Positions 36,221 to 46,400 of a DNA stretch of 64,000 nucleotides are shown piece by piece; the first letter of the stretch is position 1; the number at the start of each line of letters is the position of its first letter. Location of the stretch: NCBI RefSeq assembly GCF_002939305.1, contig NZ_MVDI01000002.1, positions 310,001 through 374,000 of the forward strand, read 5' to 3'. The position numbers were made by a program, and so were the translations under genes. The notes beneath the pieces were generated by a model that saw only the letters and a list, made by a program, of their open reading frames with translations, was not told where the DNA came from and did not search any database. Origin of the DNA: Chroococcidiopsis sp. TS-821 (GTDB lineage: Bacteria; Cyanobacteriota; Cyanobacteriia; Cyanobacteriales; Chroococcidiopsidaceae).

Positions 36221-36700
36221 CTAGGGTTCTTGCGTAATTCTCAAAATATAAGGATAATACTTATCTCGCTCAAACGAGCCTACCCAAACATCGTAACTAC
36301 CAGCTAGCCATTCTCCACCAATACCAGGATTTTTTCCTTCCGCGTCATCGTTGCACCAAGTACCACCAGGACCGCGAACGATGATAGTAGTATCTTGAGG
36401 ACTTTGTATCTGAAGTCGGAGATACTTAAAAAAGTCTTTTAATACTAAAGTGTGATCCGGTTCTACATCGACAAAACCAACGCATGGTCCATTCACAGTT
36501 TCACTTCTTCCTGCTACTTTTTGAGCTGGTACTGAACCACCACTAATCCCTCTCAGCGTCAACGGTGAAGAAAAGTCGCGCTCAATTGTCACATTTTCAA
36601 ACAGTGGTGCTGACTGTGCTTGCACTTTGGGTGTCCTTAGCCCAACAATAGCGACAAAAATCACTAAAATTACGCCTAGATTTAGCACTTTGTTGGGCAT
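36221..36700 (-). CDS. Secreted protein of unknown function
   Basis: 159 residues from ATG 36700, chosen because it places a signal peptide at the N-terminus (VLNLGVILVIFVAIVGL, cut near VQAQS). The mature part has two Cys pairs candidates (GPCVGF and GTWCNDD). The segment IIVRGPGGTWCNDDAEGKNPGI with GSYDVWVGS resembles periplasmic proteins annotated only as hypothetical in cyanobacteria. The Asp/Gly pattern could bind metal, but that is speculation. It is transcribed away from gltX's terminator. Confidence 0.7.
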   Translation of the reverse strand: MPNKVLNLGVILVIFVAIVGLRTPKVQAQSAPLFENVTIERDFSSPLTLRGISGGSVPAQKVAGRSETVNGPCVGFVDVEPDHTLVLKDFFKYLRLQIQSPQDTTIIVRGPGGTWCNDDAEGKNPGIGGEWLAGSYDVWVGSFERDKYYPYILRITQEP

Positions 36701-36778
36701 TCTGGATTTATCAAAGTCAGAAATAGAATATCGAAACCTTACTCCTTCATTCGACTTATAGTCAAACAAGATAGTTCC

Positions 36779-36802
36779 AAAAAAAGCCCGCCGCAGCGGA
36801 CT
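36779..36802 (-). terminator. Intrinsic terminator of gltX
   Basis: On the minus strand AGTCCGC-TGCG-GCGGGCT forms a 7-bp stem (one G-U pair) followed by a run of Ts, directly after the gltX stop. The stem resembles the GTCCGC repeat family. Confidence 0.75.
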
Positions 36803-36808
36803 TTAGTT

Positions 36809-38257
36809 TTAGTTAGCATTTGCGATCGCACTTTCTAATCGCGGTTTATCAAACTGGCGTTGGTGTAAAATGACCCAAGATTGAATTAAGTCAGGTCCTT
36901 GCATATCTCCGGTTAAGGCTGCACGCAGCGATCGCATTACCAATCCTTTCTTGACGTTCTTCTCTTTGACGACGCGTTTAATAATTTCCTGACTACTCGC
37001 TTCAGTTAAGTCCGTACCATCGTTGAGTGCAGCTAAAACCCCTTCAAGTACTGCTTTAGAACCTTCTTGCTGTAATTGATGCATTGCATCGTCGCTGTAA
37101 GTTAACGAGTCAGTAAAATATAGCCAACTCATCTCTACCGCATCTTTGAGACGCGTCAAACTAGGACCAATGACACTAGAAATCTGTTCTAGCCAAACGC
37201 GATCGCTTGTCGGGTCAAATTTATATCCTGCGGCTTGCCAATATGGTATCAACAAATCCGTCAGTTTTTTGGCAGGCATTGCGTGCAGATACTGACTATT
37301 AATCCAGTCTAATTTTGCCCAGTCAAATTTTGCCCCAGCTTTATTAACGCGTTCAAAACTGAATTGCTGCGCTGCTTCTTCCAAAGTAAACAATTCTTGC
37401 GTTGAATCCGGAGGCGACCAACCGAGTAAAGTCATATAATTAACCATTGCTTCGGCGACAAAGCCCATTTCTTTAAAATCAGAAATCGACGTTACTCCGT
37501 CGCGTTTGGAAAGCTTGCGTCCCTCTGCGTTTAAAATCAGGGGTGTATGCGCAAATTCTGGTACGGTTGCCCCAAAAGCTTCATAAAGTAGAATTTGCTT
37601 AGCAGTATTAGCAATGTGGTCTTCTCCGCGAATTACATGGGTAATTTGCATATCCATGTCATCGACAACCACCGCAAAATTATACAGCGGCTGACCAATG
37701 TCCCCAGCTTTCGCCGCACGGGCGATTACCATATCGCCTCCCAAGTCGCTACCGCGCCAACTCATGTGTCCGCGCACCATGTCATTCCAGACAATTTCGC
37801 GATCGTCTTCGATCTTGAAACGAATCACTGGGCGACGCCCTTCGGCTGCAAACGCGGCTTGTTGTTCGGGCGTGAGATGGCGATGGCGGTTATCATAGCG
37901 CGGCGCTTCATTGCGGGCTTTTTGGGCTTCGCGCATCGCGTCGAGTTCTTCTTCAGAACAATAGCAGTAGTATGCTAGTCCTTTATCGAGTAAATCTTGG
38001 ACTCTTTGGCGATACACATCCAAACGGTGTGACTGAAAGATAGGTCCTTCGTCCCAATTCAATCCTAACCAGGTTAAACCATCGAGGATATTTTGCGTGT
38101 ACTCTTCACGCGATCGCTCAGTATCAGTATCTTCGATCCGTAAAATAAACTGACCGCCATGATGACGAGCAAATAACCAGTTAAATACCGCAGTTCTTGC
38201 GGTTCCTATGTGTAGATTCCCTGTAGGGCTAGGGGCGATCCGAACTCTCACGGTCAT
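36809..38257 (-). CDS. gltX: Glutamyl-tRNA synthetase
   Basis: 482 residues, class I synthetase. The HIGH motif reads [12 protein letters not shown] (H16) and the KMSKS loop reads KLSKRDG near residue 253. The anticodon-binding helical domain follows. It charges tRNA-Glu for translation and for tetrapyrrole (chlorophyll/haem) synthesis in cyanobacteria. A single-gene unit with its own terminator at 36779-36802. Confidence 0.97.
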   Translation of the reverse strand: MTVRVRIAPSPTGNLHIGTARTAVFNWLFARHHGGQFILRIEDTDTERSREEYTQNILDGLTWLGLNWDEGPIFQSHRLDVYRQRVQDLLDKGLAYYCYCSEEELDAMREAQKARNEAPRYDNRHRHLTPEQQAAFAAEGRRPVIRFKIEDDREIVWNDMVRGHMSWRGSDLGGDMVIARAAKAGDIGQPLYNFAVVVDDMDMQITHVIRGEDHIANTAKQILLYEAFGATVPEFAHTPLILNAEGRKLSKRDGVTSISDFKEMGFVAEAMVNYMTLLGWSPPDSTQELFTLEEAAQQFSFERVNKAGAKFDWAKLDWINSQYLHAMPAKKLTDLLIPYWQAAGYKFDPTSDRVWLEQISSVIGPSLTRLKDAVEMSWLYFTDSLTYSDDAMHQLQQEGSKAVLEGVLAALNDGTDLTEASSQEIIKRVVKEKNVKKGLVMRSLRAALTGDMQGPDLIQSWVILHQRQFDKPRLESAIANAN

Positions 38258-38368
38258 GTTAAGTTTTTAGATTTTAGCTGTAAGGTTTGATGGCTAGGGA
38301 AGATATTACTTCCACTACCCTGTTAGCACAGATTTACTATCCTAACGCATGTCTTAATCTACTAGGAA

Positions 38369-38442
38369 CGGGACTGACGGGGCTCGAACCCGCAACTTCC
38401 GCCGTGACAGGGCGGTGCTCTAACCAATTGAACTACAGTCCC
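38369..38442 (-). tRNA. tRNA-Asp (GUC)
   Basis: 74 nt on the minus strand. The acceptor GGGACTG pairs with CAGTCCC, with discriminator G. The anticodon stem CCGCC/GGCGG encloses CTGTCAC (anticodon GTC). The T arm is GCGGG-TTCGAGC-CCCGT. CCA is not encoded. It lies upstream of gltX on the same strand. Confidence 0.96.
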
Positions 38443-38492
38443 AATTTTTGAGCGATTTCTATCTTTGCACAGTTTTTTAAATTTGTCAAACT

Positions 38493-39614
38493 TTATCTGA
38501 TTTTAAAAGCAAGGAATTGAGTACGCTGCGCAGGCTGAAAGTTATTATCGCTGACGAGAAGAAGCGATCGCCCGTCTCGTAATGTAGGTCCTAAGGTGAC
38601 GCCTTCGATGTTGTCGAGTGTTACGTTTTTCAGTGCTTTGAGGTCGAGCAACAATCGTTTTTTAACAGGTTTGATGCTGCTAAGATCGACCTGACGCAGG
38701 CTCTCGATATCACTAATATCATCGGCGTCTGCTAGGGAAACTTGGTACAAGCGAACACTGTATCCTAAGCCTGTAAACGCGCGTTCTAGGCTAATAAAAT
38801 TGCCATCGTCATCGACAGCGAATAAATCCACAAGCCCAACTCGCATAAATCGAGGTAAATTAATTTGTGCTGGTATAGCTTCGGTCATGTAGAGATATTC
38901 ATGCGATCGCTTTCCCGCACGCAAATCATATTGCAAAATTCGGCACGGCGAACTTGTATCAGGTTGTCCTACTGGTTCATCTTGCAGTAATGCATTCTCA
39001 GTTGCGGTGTAGAGGTATTGCTGATTGGGTGTTATTGTCAAACTTTCAAACGCATTGTTATTGCGAATACCGCGATCGCGACTTGCAGTTGGTAAAAAGC
39101 GTTCGGGTATGGGTAGCGATCGCAATTCTTTGCCACTTGTCAAGGAAAATTCTTTGATAAATGGATCGATTAATCTTTGCGCATCACCTTCAGAGGAAAT
39201 AAATACCGTTTCGCGATTCGTTACCGCAATTCCCTCCGCATCGATACTATATCTTTCAAACGGTTGATTTTCAGTATTTAATAGCGTCGTCACATTTAAG
39301 GGCGTTACATCACCTTGTTGCAATCCCCGATCTAGATTTATTTGCAAGGTATAAAATCGTGCTGGTGCTTTTTCGCTGCGGTCGTCAGACACTGCGTAAT
39401 AGACATCTTTTGTAGAATCATAAGTAATTCCTGATAGCCCGCCAAGTTCTGTTTCTTGAAAAGAAAACCCAGTGGGAATTGTTGCTTCTCCCAAAAAATC
39501 GACTGCGGTGACTGGGACTGCGGGTGCGGTTTGACGAGTAACAAGAATAACACTTAAGAATAGACAAAAGAAAATTAATATAATTGGCTGTGATAATTTG
39601 CGGCTCAATGACAT
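38493..39614 (-). CDS. Esterase-like activity of phytase family protein
   Basis: 373 residues with an N-terminal hydrophobic segment (about 11-30) acting as a signal or anchor. The core starts [10 protein letters not shown] near residue 58 and includes [35 protein letters not shown] and [10 protein letters not shown]. This blade pattern fits the phytase-like beta-propeller family (PF13449 type). It probably acts in the periplasm on phosphate esters or similar compounds. No operon partners. Confidence 0.88.
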   Translation of the reverse strand: MSLSRKLSQPIILIFFCLFLSVILVTRQTAPAVPVTAVDFLGEATIPTGFSFQETELGGLSGITYDSTKDVYYAVSDDRSEKAPARFYTLQINLDRGLQQGDVTPLNVTTLLNTENQPFERYSIDAEGIAVTNRETVFISSEGDAQRLIDPFIKEFSLTSGKELRSLPIPERFLPTASRDRGIRNNNAFESLTITPNQQYLYTATENALLQDEPVGQPDTSSPCRILQYDLRAGKRSHEYLYMTEAIPAQINLPRFMRVGLVDLFAVDDDGNFISLERAFTGLGYSVRLYQVSLADADDISDIESLRQVDLSSIKPVKKRLLLDLKALKNVTLDNIEGVTLGPTLRDGRSLLLVSDNNFQPAQRTQFLAFKIR

Positions 39615-39654
39615 AGAAAGAGGAGTCAGAAGTCAAAGTAATGATTTTAACGTT

Positions 39655-41121
39655 TTAGGGTGTTTCAACTACTTGAAGATTGGCAGAGGACGAACTATTT
39701 GTAAAAGCTAATAACCAATCTTTGACATGACGTGTTGCATGACAGTCGTCTTCGTTGTAGCGGACAATCGCATCTAATAACGCGCGATCGCCTGTAGCTA
39801 ACCACCGATCGTACCAATAAATACAATGCGAGCCATTTGCTTGCGGGTCGCGCCACTCGAACCCTAACCACCGCGCGATCGCTTTTAAAGTATAGTTTTC
39901 TACAGGTAAAGCAACCGTTTGCACAACTTGCTCGTAAACATCCACAAACCGCGCTAGAAGTGTTTTGATTTGCGATCGTGGTGTGTGATAAAGTTTACCT
40001 AAACGTTTGACGGTATCGACTTCATACGCACAAAAATGATAAATTGGCGCAGTTGGATACTGGCAAACCAAATCTAAAAATTGCTGCCAAATCGCTTCTT
40101 CTTGAGCAGGTGTTTCAGCGAGGAATTTGTGGAATGTTTCGGTTCCTGTTTGGCGATCGACGACTAAAACTCCTAGCAGGTAATCTAAATTAAGATCCGG
40201 TTCGGCTTCGATATCAAAGTATAGTTCTATGGGTGCAGGTGAAACGTCTGTAGTGCGAGTTGCGTTTAATAGTATCGGACGATTTTCAAAAACAGCTTGC
40301 GCTTGTAAAACCAATTTTTGTGCGACTTGGCGATCGAATCCTGGTAGCGATTCTAGTTGGGTAGGATTTACTTGAGTTAAAGATTCGAGCGTGACAACGT
40401 TTAAAGCTTGTAATTGCGTGTAGCGATTGGGAGTGACTCCAGGAATGAGTGAGAGATGCTGTTGTTCTTTGGCGATCGCATAACACTGACTGTACCAGCG
40501 ACAAAGACTACATCGCTGTCGCGAAATAAAAACTTCCGGTGCTAATTCTGCTTCTAAGATTTCCAGACAGCGATCTAAACTACGCTGCATTTGCGATGTC
40601 CACCGCGCAACATCTACACTATAAACTTCTGGGCGACGCAGAAATAACCATGCTGTTTTCGGTGCAATTCCTTGAATTTGTTCTAATACGTGCGCGTTGT
40701 ACGCCGCGATAATTTGATACTCTAGCTTAGGGCGCTTTCCCAATTCGATTTGCGCAGGAATATAAACCCAATCACCAAATAACGAGTTTCCAGGTTGTTT
40801 GATCAGTAAATCTGGACGACTTATCAGGGTATATTTTTCTTGGTAGGTAGTGAGTAAGATTCCTTGACTAATGCGCTCAACGCCTTGCTGCATGAGTTCG
40901 AGTGTCGCGATCGCACCCGCTTCCCAGTTTCCTTGGTGATAATTCGGTTGTTGATGATTTTGTTGCGCTAAAGCATTTTGTTGATGAATAATTTTGTCTT
41001 GTTGTAGTCGAAGTAAAAACTCACTCGGAGAATCTCGCTGGCTGCGATCGCCATGAGTATCTAAAAAAGCGCGTCTTTGACAACGTTGATATTGCAGCAG
41101 CAGTTCAGCAGTCATTAGCAT
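39655..41121 (-). CDS. TM0106-type RecB-like nuclease
   Basis: 488 residues. The N-terminus (MLMTAELLLQYQRCQRRAFL) and middle show the PD-(D/E)XK RecB core (LISRPDLLI, QIELGKR). Cysteines C14, C204, C207 and C213 have the one-plus-three pattern of Fe-S cluster RecB nucleases (Cas4/AddB/Dna2 type). A C-terminal RNase H-like exonuclease domain begins IELYFDIEAEPD near 305 and ends RYNEDDCHATRHV near 470. The combination is the TM0106 family. It is a probable DNA repair or recombination enzyme. Confidence 0.9.
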   Translation of the reverse strand: MLMTAELLLQYQRCQRRAFLDTHGDRSQRDSPSEFLLRLQQDKIIHQQNALAQQNHQQPNYHQGNWEAGAIATLELMQQGVERISQGILLTTYQEKYTLISRPDLLIKQPGNSLFGDWVYIPAQIELGKRPKLEYQIIAAYNAHVLEQIQGIAPKTAWLFLRRPEVYSVDVARWTSQMQRSLDRCLEILEAELAPEVFISRQRCSLCRWYSQCYAIAKEQQHLSLIPGVTPNRYTQLQALNVVTLESLTQVNPTQLESLPGFDRQVAQKLVLQAQAVFENRPILLNATRTTDVSPAPIELYFDIEAEPDLNLDYLLGVLVVDRQTGTETFHKFLAETPAQEEAIWQQFLDLVCQYPTAPIYHFCAYEVDTVKRLGKLYHTPRSQIKTLLARFVDVYEQVVQTVALPVENYTLKAIARWLGFEWRDPQANGSHCIYWYDRWLATGDRALLDAIVRYNEDDCHATRHVKDWLLAFTNSSSSANLQVVETP

Positions 41122-41247
41122 GACTCTAGACTAGCAATTTTAAGAGGTCAGAGTCGGAGGTCAGAGGAGATATTTTAGGTTTCCTGATTCCTCTATTATG
41201 GGTGCGATCGCGTCATACTATTCACTAACAGCGAGCTACTTCTAGTA

Positions 41248-42432
41248 ATGACAAGCATTTCTATTACTTCAACAGTACAACACCGAGAACAATTTCCGGC
41301 TTTAGCGAATAAAGCTTATTTTAACTATGGCGGTCAAGGACCTATGCCGCAAGCGGCGATCGATGCAATAAATCAAGCGCAAGAATACATACAAACCTAT
41401 GGTCCTTTTTCGACAAAGGTGAATGCTTGGATTGTTGAGGAAGTCCAACAAACACGACAGGCGATCGCCGCAGAACTTAATGCTTCTCCTGAAACAATAA
41501 CAATTACCGAAGATGTAACAGTAGGCTGTAATATCGCCTTGTGGGGTATCGATTGGCAAGCAGGCGATCGCATTTTACTCACCGACTGCGAACACCCAGG
41601 AGTCATCGCGACAACGCAAGAAATTTCCCGACGTTTCGGTGTGGAAGTTTCGTTTTGTCCAATTATGGCTACTCTGAATGGCGGCGATCCTGTGGAGGTG
41701 ATTGCGCAACACCTGACACCCGATACGCGACTTGTTGTTCTAAGTCATATTCTTTGGAATACAGGTCAAGTTTTACCTGTAGACAAAATTGCGCAAGTTT
41801 GCCGCGAGTACAACAGTAGGATACAAATTTTAGTCGATGCAGCGCAGTCAGTTGGTTTATTACCGTTGAATTTAACTGAATTGCAAGCAGATTTTTATGC
41901 TTTCACGGGTCATAAATGGTGGTGTGGTCCGATGGGGGTGGGTGGATTGTATGTTCGTCCCGAAGCTAGGGAATCGCTGCAACCAACGTTTATTGGCTGG
42001 CGTAGTATTATGATGGATAGCCGAGGTAAGCCTGTAGATTGGCAACCGGATGGACGACGCTATGAAGTTGCAACTTCTGCTTTTGGACAGTATTGCGGAT
42101 TAAGAGCAGCGATCGCAACGCATCAACAATGGGGAAGTGCATTGCAACGCTACGAACAAATTCTGCAACTGAGTCACTATCTTTGGCGGCGGTTGAACGA
42201 AATATCTGGTATTGTTTGTTTACGCACTACTCCACCCGAATCGAGTCTTGTGTCTTTTCAGTTAAAACAAGCAGGTAGTCACAAACAGCTAGTACAGTAC
42301 TTAGAATCACAAAACATGATGACACGCACACTTCTCGATCCTGATTGCGTTCGTGCGTGCGTTCACTACTTCACCACCACAAGTGAGATCGATCAACTCA
42401 TCGCCGGAATCGAAAGTTATTGTGGAATGTGA
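41248..42432 (+). CDS. Class V aminotransferase-fold PLP enzyme
   Basis: 394 residues. The cofactor Lys is K223 in TGHKWWCGP and the Asp holding the pyridine nitrogen is D197 in VDAAQS. The His of CEHPGV contacts the ring. It belongs to the group containing cysteine desulfurases and isopenicillin-N epimerase. A Cys-containing active-site loop typical of SufS/NifS is not obvious near 330-345, so desulfurase activity is doubtful. Nothing else in the region indicates the substrate. Confidence 0.85.
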   Translation: MTSISITSTVQHREQFPALANKAYFNYGGQGPMPQAAIDAINQAQEYIQTYGPFSTKVNAWIVEEVQQTRQAIAAELNASPETITITEDVTVGCNIALWGIDWQAGDRILLTDCEHPGVIATTQEISRRFGVEVSFCPIMATLNGGDPVEVIAQHLTPDTRLVVLSHILWNTGQVLPVDKIAQVCREYNSRIQILVDAAQSVGLLPLNLTELQADFYAFTGHKWWCGPMGVGGLYVRPEARESLQPTFIGWRSIMMDSRGKPVDWQPDGRRYEVATSAFGQYCGLRAAIATHQQWGSALQRYEQILQLSHYLWRRLNEISGIVCLRTTPPESSLVSFQLKQAGSHKQLVQYLESQNMMTRTLLDPDCVRACVHYFTTTSEIDQLIAGIESYCGM

Positions 42433-42482
42433 TTAGTTTTGAGGTTTGAACTGAAGAACTTTCTTAACCTGAACCCTAACAT

Positions 42483-43556
42483 ATGTCTCCCATTATCTAC
42501 GTAGCCGTTACCAGTCATGGATTTGGTCATGCAGCGCGGACTGCATCGGTTGTTGCGACGATTAAGAAACTTCGTCCAGAAATGTTAGTAATTTTTGTTA
42601 CCACAACACCTCGTTGGTTTCTCGAATCATACTTTCAAGATGATTTTATCTACCGTCCGCGATCGTTTGATGTGGGTGTCGTGCAAAGCGATAGTCTCAA
42701 AATGGATAAAGCCGCTACCCTTGAAAAAATGCAGCATATCCGCAGTCACCAAAATGCGATCGTCGCCGGAGAAGTTAACTTTATCAAACAAAATCGCGTC
42801 GATCTAATTTTAGCGGATGTTCCTCATTTAGCTGGCGTGATTGGTAAAACCGCAGGTGTTCCGTGTTGGACTATCAGTAATTTTGGGTGGGACTTTATTT
42901 ATCGCAATTGGGGAAGTGAATTTCAAGAAATCGCAGATTGGGTTTTTGATTGCTACAGTCAATGCGATCGCCTACTGCGCTTACCCTTCCACGAACCGAT
43001 GAGTGCGTTTAAAAATATCACGGATGTCGGGCTACCTGGTGGTTCTCCCTCTCACCCAGCCGATGCGCTACGATCTAAATGGAAGATCGCAACACCCAAG
43101 GAACGCACAATTTTATTAACTTTCGGTGGTTTAGGCTTACAGCAAATTCCTTACGATAATGTACAGCGGTTTCCCGATTGGCAATTTATCACGTTTGCGC
43201 GTAACGCCCCAGATTTTCCCAACTTACTCAAAATCACCGATCCGCAATATCGTCCAGTTGATTTTATGCAGATTTGTGGCAGAGTTGTTTCTAAACCTGG
43301 TTTTAGTACGTTCGCTGAAGCCATTCACCAACAAGTGCCAATTGTCACATTAACACGCGATGATTTTGCAGAAGCGGCTTTGTTAATTGAAGGTATCAAA
43401 GATTGCGCGCATCATCAAGTTATTAGCCCAGACGAATTTTTCCATAGCGGCTGGGAATTTCTCGAACAAGCGCCTTCAACACCAAAAAAATCGCAAGGAA
43501 TCGCCCTCGATGGCAATGAAGCGATCGCCCACGCTGTTTTAGAATATTTTCATTAA
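42483..43556 (+). CDS. MurG-like glycosyltransferase family protein
   Basis: 357 residues, GT-B-like. The N-terminal Gly-rich loop is SHGFGHAART (about 11-20) and the second half has LLTFGGLGLQ, GRVVSKPGFSTFAEAIHQQVP and LTRDDFAEAALL. These resemble nucleotide-sugar sites of GT1/MurG-type enzymes. It is not the cell-wall MurG itself. The donor and acceptor are unknown. The YjbQ gene follows by 6 bp, forming a two-gene operon. Confidence 0.8.
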   Translation: MSPIIYVAVTSHGFGHAARTASVVATIKKLRPEMLVIFVTTTPRWFLESYFQDDFIYRPRSFDVGVVQSDSLKMDKAATLEKMQHIRSHQNAIVAGEVNFIKQNRVDLILADVPHLAGVIGKTAGVPCWTISNFGWDFIYRNWGSEFQEIADWVFDCYSQCDRLLRLPFHEPMSAFKNITDVGLPGGSPSHPADALRSKWKIATPKERTILLTFGGLGLQQIPYDNVQRFPDWQFITFARNAPDFPNLLKITDPQYRPVDFMQICGRVVSKPGFSTFAEAIHQQVPIVTLTRDDFAEAALLIEGIKDCAHHQVISPDEFFHSGWEFLEQAPSTPKKSQGIALDGNEAIAHAVLEYFH

Positions 43557-43562
43557 TAAACA

Positions 43563-43976
43563 ATGCATTACCAAAAAATCTTAAAAATTCCCACGCAAGG
43601 TAAGTCTCTCAATAACGTCACCGCCAAAATTGAATCAATCGTTGCTGAATCAGGGATAGAAACAGGAATTTGCCATTTGTTTTTACGTCATACTTCGGCT
43701 AGCCTTGTTATTCAAGAAAATGCCGATCCTGACGTCCTAAAAGATTTAGAAAACTTCTTGGCGAAACTCGTTCCTGAAGATGCTTATTATATACACAGTG
43801 CTGAAGGACCTGATGATATGCCAGCACATATTCGTACAGTCCTTACACATACATCAGAACAAATTCCAATCGCTAGAGGTGAGTTACTACTAGGTACTTG
43901 GCAAGGCGTATACATTTGGGAACACCGGCGACGCAGTCATAATAGAGAACTTGTTGTTCACATTACTGGAATGTAA
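43563..43976 (+). CDS. YjbQ/UPF0047 family protein
   Basis: 137 residues, the usual size. The conserved HTSASLVIQENADPDVLKD (about 49-67), GPDDMPAHI and the final GTWQGVYIWEHRRR are present. The His residues line a metal-binding trimer interface. Some members can replace thiamine-phosphate synthase, which is probably a side activity. It is cotranscribed with the glycosyltransferase. Confidence 0.93.
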   Translation: MHYQKILKIPTQGKSLNNVTAKIESIVAESGIETGICHLFLRHTSASLVIQENADPDVLKDLENFLAKLVPEDAYYIHSAEGPDDMPAHIRTVLTHTSEQIPIARGELLLGTWQGVYIWEHRRRSHNRELVVHITGM

Positions 43977-44248
43977 AAAGCGATTATCTGATTGCTTTCT
44001 TATATTTAATAATTGCTGTGGGTTCAACCTTTAAGCTTTTTTCTATTAATCTGTGTCTCAAGAACTAAGCATTATTACTGTAAATAAGTAACTTGACTTC
44101 TATAGTACGGTTAACCTGTAAAAAAGAATACGGTTTTTTCGATAAACCTAGCCTAATAAGTTTCTCTCTAACGAAAGAGCAAACTAACCTTTATATTTTC
44201 TAAATTGAATTTAGTAAGTTCATGATGTTCAACTTACTAAGAAGTGTT

Positions 44249-44581
44249 ATGGCTAAGCAACTCGAAAAGAAACCAATCGAACAGCCCGTAAGTCGAGATT
44301 GGCATGCACGCGAGGAACCAACTGCTAAAGAAAGAAATTTAACCGTTAATCCTGGTGATATCGTTAAAGATGAGTCACAATCTGTTGAAGAAAAAGCGCA
44401 GCAAGTTGCTGTAGATGCACCAGATATCACAGGTGACTGGATTTTAGTTCCCACTTACTTTATCGTCGAATATCCAGACGGAAAGAAAGAAGCATTACAC
44501 CATGTCAGGGATGCTAAAAAGATCTCTGACGTCATTCGTTTAGCGCGAGTTGATGAAAAGGGAAATCGCGTTTGGTGGTAG
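44249..44581 (+). CDS. Small conserved hypothetical protein
   Basis: 110 residues from ATG 44249 (119 if the ATG at 44222 is used; no strong SD decides). A charged, likely disordered N-terminal 60 residues lead to a compact C-terminal part: GDWILVPTYFIVEYPDGKKE and ISDVIRLARVDEKGNRVWW. No signal peptide. I do not recognise the family. The end is followed by a large hairpin with a T-tract (44624-44711). Confidence 0.65.
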   Translation: MAKQLEKKPIEQPVSRDWHAREEPTAKERNLTVNPGDIVKDESQSVEEKAQQVAVDAPDITGDWILVPTYFIVEYPDGKKEALHHVRDAKKISDVIRLARVDEKGNRVWW

Positions 44582-44623
44582 TGCTTGATGAGTAGATACT
44601 AACTTAGTCTATTCAAATTCAAC

Positions 44624-44711
44624 AGTAGGTTCATAGGGAAAAATAGTGGTTTTACTGCCAGCACGATCTATCTTAATTTACGAACCACTTCCTATATGAA
44701 CCTACTTTTTT
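44624..44711 (+). terminator. Long hairpin with T-tract (terminator or small structured RNA)
   Basis: The outer arms AGTAGGTTCATAGGGAA and TTCCTATATGAACCTACT pair nearly fully. The inner arms AGTGGTT (44645) and AACCACT (44683) extend the stem around a 31-nt loop. TTTTTTT follows at once, then TATGTTTTTT. It is far longer than an ordinary terminator, so it may also be a folded transcript of its own. Confidence 0.65.
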
Positions 44712-44768
44712 ATGTTTTTTATCTGCCTCTTAGGGTAGTTTTCTTAATCTTTCAGGGTGCAAAGTTTA

Positions 44769-45494
44769 ATGATTCATTTAGTTAACTCAAATCACTTAAG
44801 TTCTCAAAGTACATCAGAACTTAAAGCTGAATTATTGGAGCGAGTTAAAGGAAGAGATACCGATCCTTTAAGCACGAAAGTCCAGTATTATAAAAATATA
44901 CTGACACCTTATATTGAAGAGTTGACACAACGCAATCCTTATCCAATCGTTGCAGAACAAATTCCAATTGTTCTGGGTGTCTGGACACCTGTTTGGTCAA
45001 CTATACCTTTTCACGATACTCTACCAGGGCGGAGCAGAGAGCAATCGTACCAGATTTTCCATGATGATAGCTACTATGCAAATATCGCTCGGTATACTCC
45101 AGGACAAAATAGTTTGTGGCAAAAAATCTCGGCAAAATTACCAGCAATAGATTTAATGGTAATGCAAAAGTATGCTGTACGAGATAATAAATGGTACATT
45201 CAAAACATAGGTATTGAGCAGGCTTTTCGGAATCGAGAAGTTCCACTATCAATTGAAGATGCAGAATCTTGGTTTAGTAGTGTAGTCAGCAATAAATTTC
45301 AATCGACTCAAGAAGAACTTCCGCAAGCACTTGATTTAAAATTAGACAGCAAGACTGTTAAAAAATTGGAGAAAACTTACCTAGCAACTCCGCAATTAGA
45401 ACATCTTTATGTCGATCGCGAGCTCCGAATCGTAAAAACTCAACGCGAAGCATCGCAGCGACCAAGCTATACAATTGCCATACGCAGACAGTAA
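44769..45494 (+). CDS. PAP/fibrillin-like protein
   Basis: 241 residues from ATG 44769 (a GTG 12 bases upstream is also possible). The N-terminal helix ELKAELLERVKG is followed by a region with IEELTQRNPYPIVAEQIPIV. LGVWTPVWSTIPF then starts the beta-barrel. This order resembles plastid-lipid-associated (fibrillin) proteins of thylakoids and plastoglobules. The later part (SWFSSVVSNKFQ) is less clear. I call it fibrillin-like with moderate confidence. Confidence 0.6.
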   Translation: MIHLVNSNHLSSQSTSELKAELLERVKGRDTDPLSTKVQYYKNILTPYIEELTQRNPYPIVAEQIPIVLGVWTPVWSTIPFHDTLPGRSREQSYQIFHDDSYYANIARYTPGQNSLWQKISAKLPAIDLMVMQKYAVRDNKWYIQNIGIEQAFRNREVPLSIEDAESWFSSVVSNKFQSTQEELPQALDLKLDSKTVKKLEKTYLATPQLEHLYVDRELRIVKTQREASQRPSYTIAIRRQ

Positions 45495-45530
45495 TCTGTC
45501 CCATTGACGAATTATGATTTCTATGTAGGT

Positions 45531-45558
45531 TGGTAAGGGGTAATTGGTAATGGTAAAA
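45531..45558. repeat. Heptad-type STRR repeat (GGTAAT)
   Basis: TGGTAAGGGGTAATTGGTAA continues TGGTAAAAG. It is the same type as the tract at 23290. Confidence 0.6.
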
Positions 45559-45590
45559 GCCAATTAGCAAGACTTGATATCGAGTAGCGT

Positions 45591-46400
45591 ATGAAAATTG
45601 CGGAACTAATCGCTTGGTTTGAAGCATGGGCAAATCCAGCTTGGCAAGAAAGCTGGGATAATTGCGGTTGGCAGATTGAACCTGGAGTGTTGGAAGAATC
45701 AGCACGGGTGCTTGTATGTTTGACTCCAACTTTGGCAGTAATGCACGAAGCGATCGCCCTCAAAGCCTCAGGAACTCCTGTTAACTTAATTTTTGCGCAC
45801 CATCCTTTGATTTTTAAGCCGGTTAAATCTTTACAAACGGGGGATGCGATCGCCGAAATCACACGCTTGGCGTTTCATCATCAAATCGGAATTTACACAG
45901 CGCACACGAATTTTGACCAAGTTGCTGATGGTACAGCGGATGTGCTAGCGCAGGTGTTAGAACTTAAGCACACCTCTCCTATAGTAGAAACGCAACCAGG
46001 GTTAGGATATGGTCGGGTAGGAACATTAGAGCCACCTTTGACTTTACAAGAACTCCTCACCAAGATTTACACTCAGCTACAACCACCCGATCTCATTTTC
46101 TCTCCTGAAGCCAATCGCGAGCAAACAATTGACCGCGTGGCGGTGTTAGGCGGTTCAGGGGCTAGCTTTATCTCGGATGTGGTGAAGACAGGTGCAGCAG
46201 CTTATTTGACATCAGATTGTAAATTTCATCAATTTCAGGAAAGTCGCGATCGCGGTTTAATTCTGATCGACGCTGGACATTACGCCACAGAACGCCCTGC
46301 TTGTGCCCAACTCGTCGCCAAATTGCAAGATTTAAACGTTGAGTGGGTACAATTAAGCCAAAAAGATGAAGATTTTCGGCAATTTTACGGTAAATATTAA
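45591..46400 (+). CDS. Nif3-like dinuclear metal centre protein
   Basis: 269 residues. Metal ligands are visible: FAHHPLIF (His pair near 65-66), TAHTNFD (His and Asp near 103-107), and near the end GHYATERPA with the Glu. This is the GTP cyclohydrolase I type 2/Nif3 family, a hexameric protein of unclear function. It begins with ATG 45591 after STRR DNA. Confidence 0.93.
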   Translation: MKIAELIAWFEAWANPAWQESWDNCGWQIEPGVLEESARVLVCLTPTLAVMHEAIALKASGTPVNLIFAHHPLIFKPVKSLQTGDAIAEITRLAFHHQIGIYTAHTNFDQVADGTADVLAQVLELKHTSPIVETQPGLGYGRVGTLEPPLTLQELLTKIYTQLQPPDLIFSPEANREQTIDRVAVLGGSGASFISDVVKTGAAAYLTSDCKFHQFQESRDRGLILIDAGHYATERPACAQLVAKLQDLNVEWVQLSQKDEDFRQFYGKY

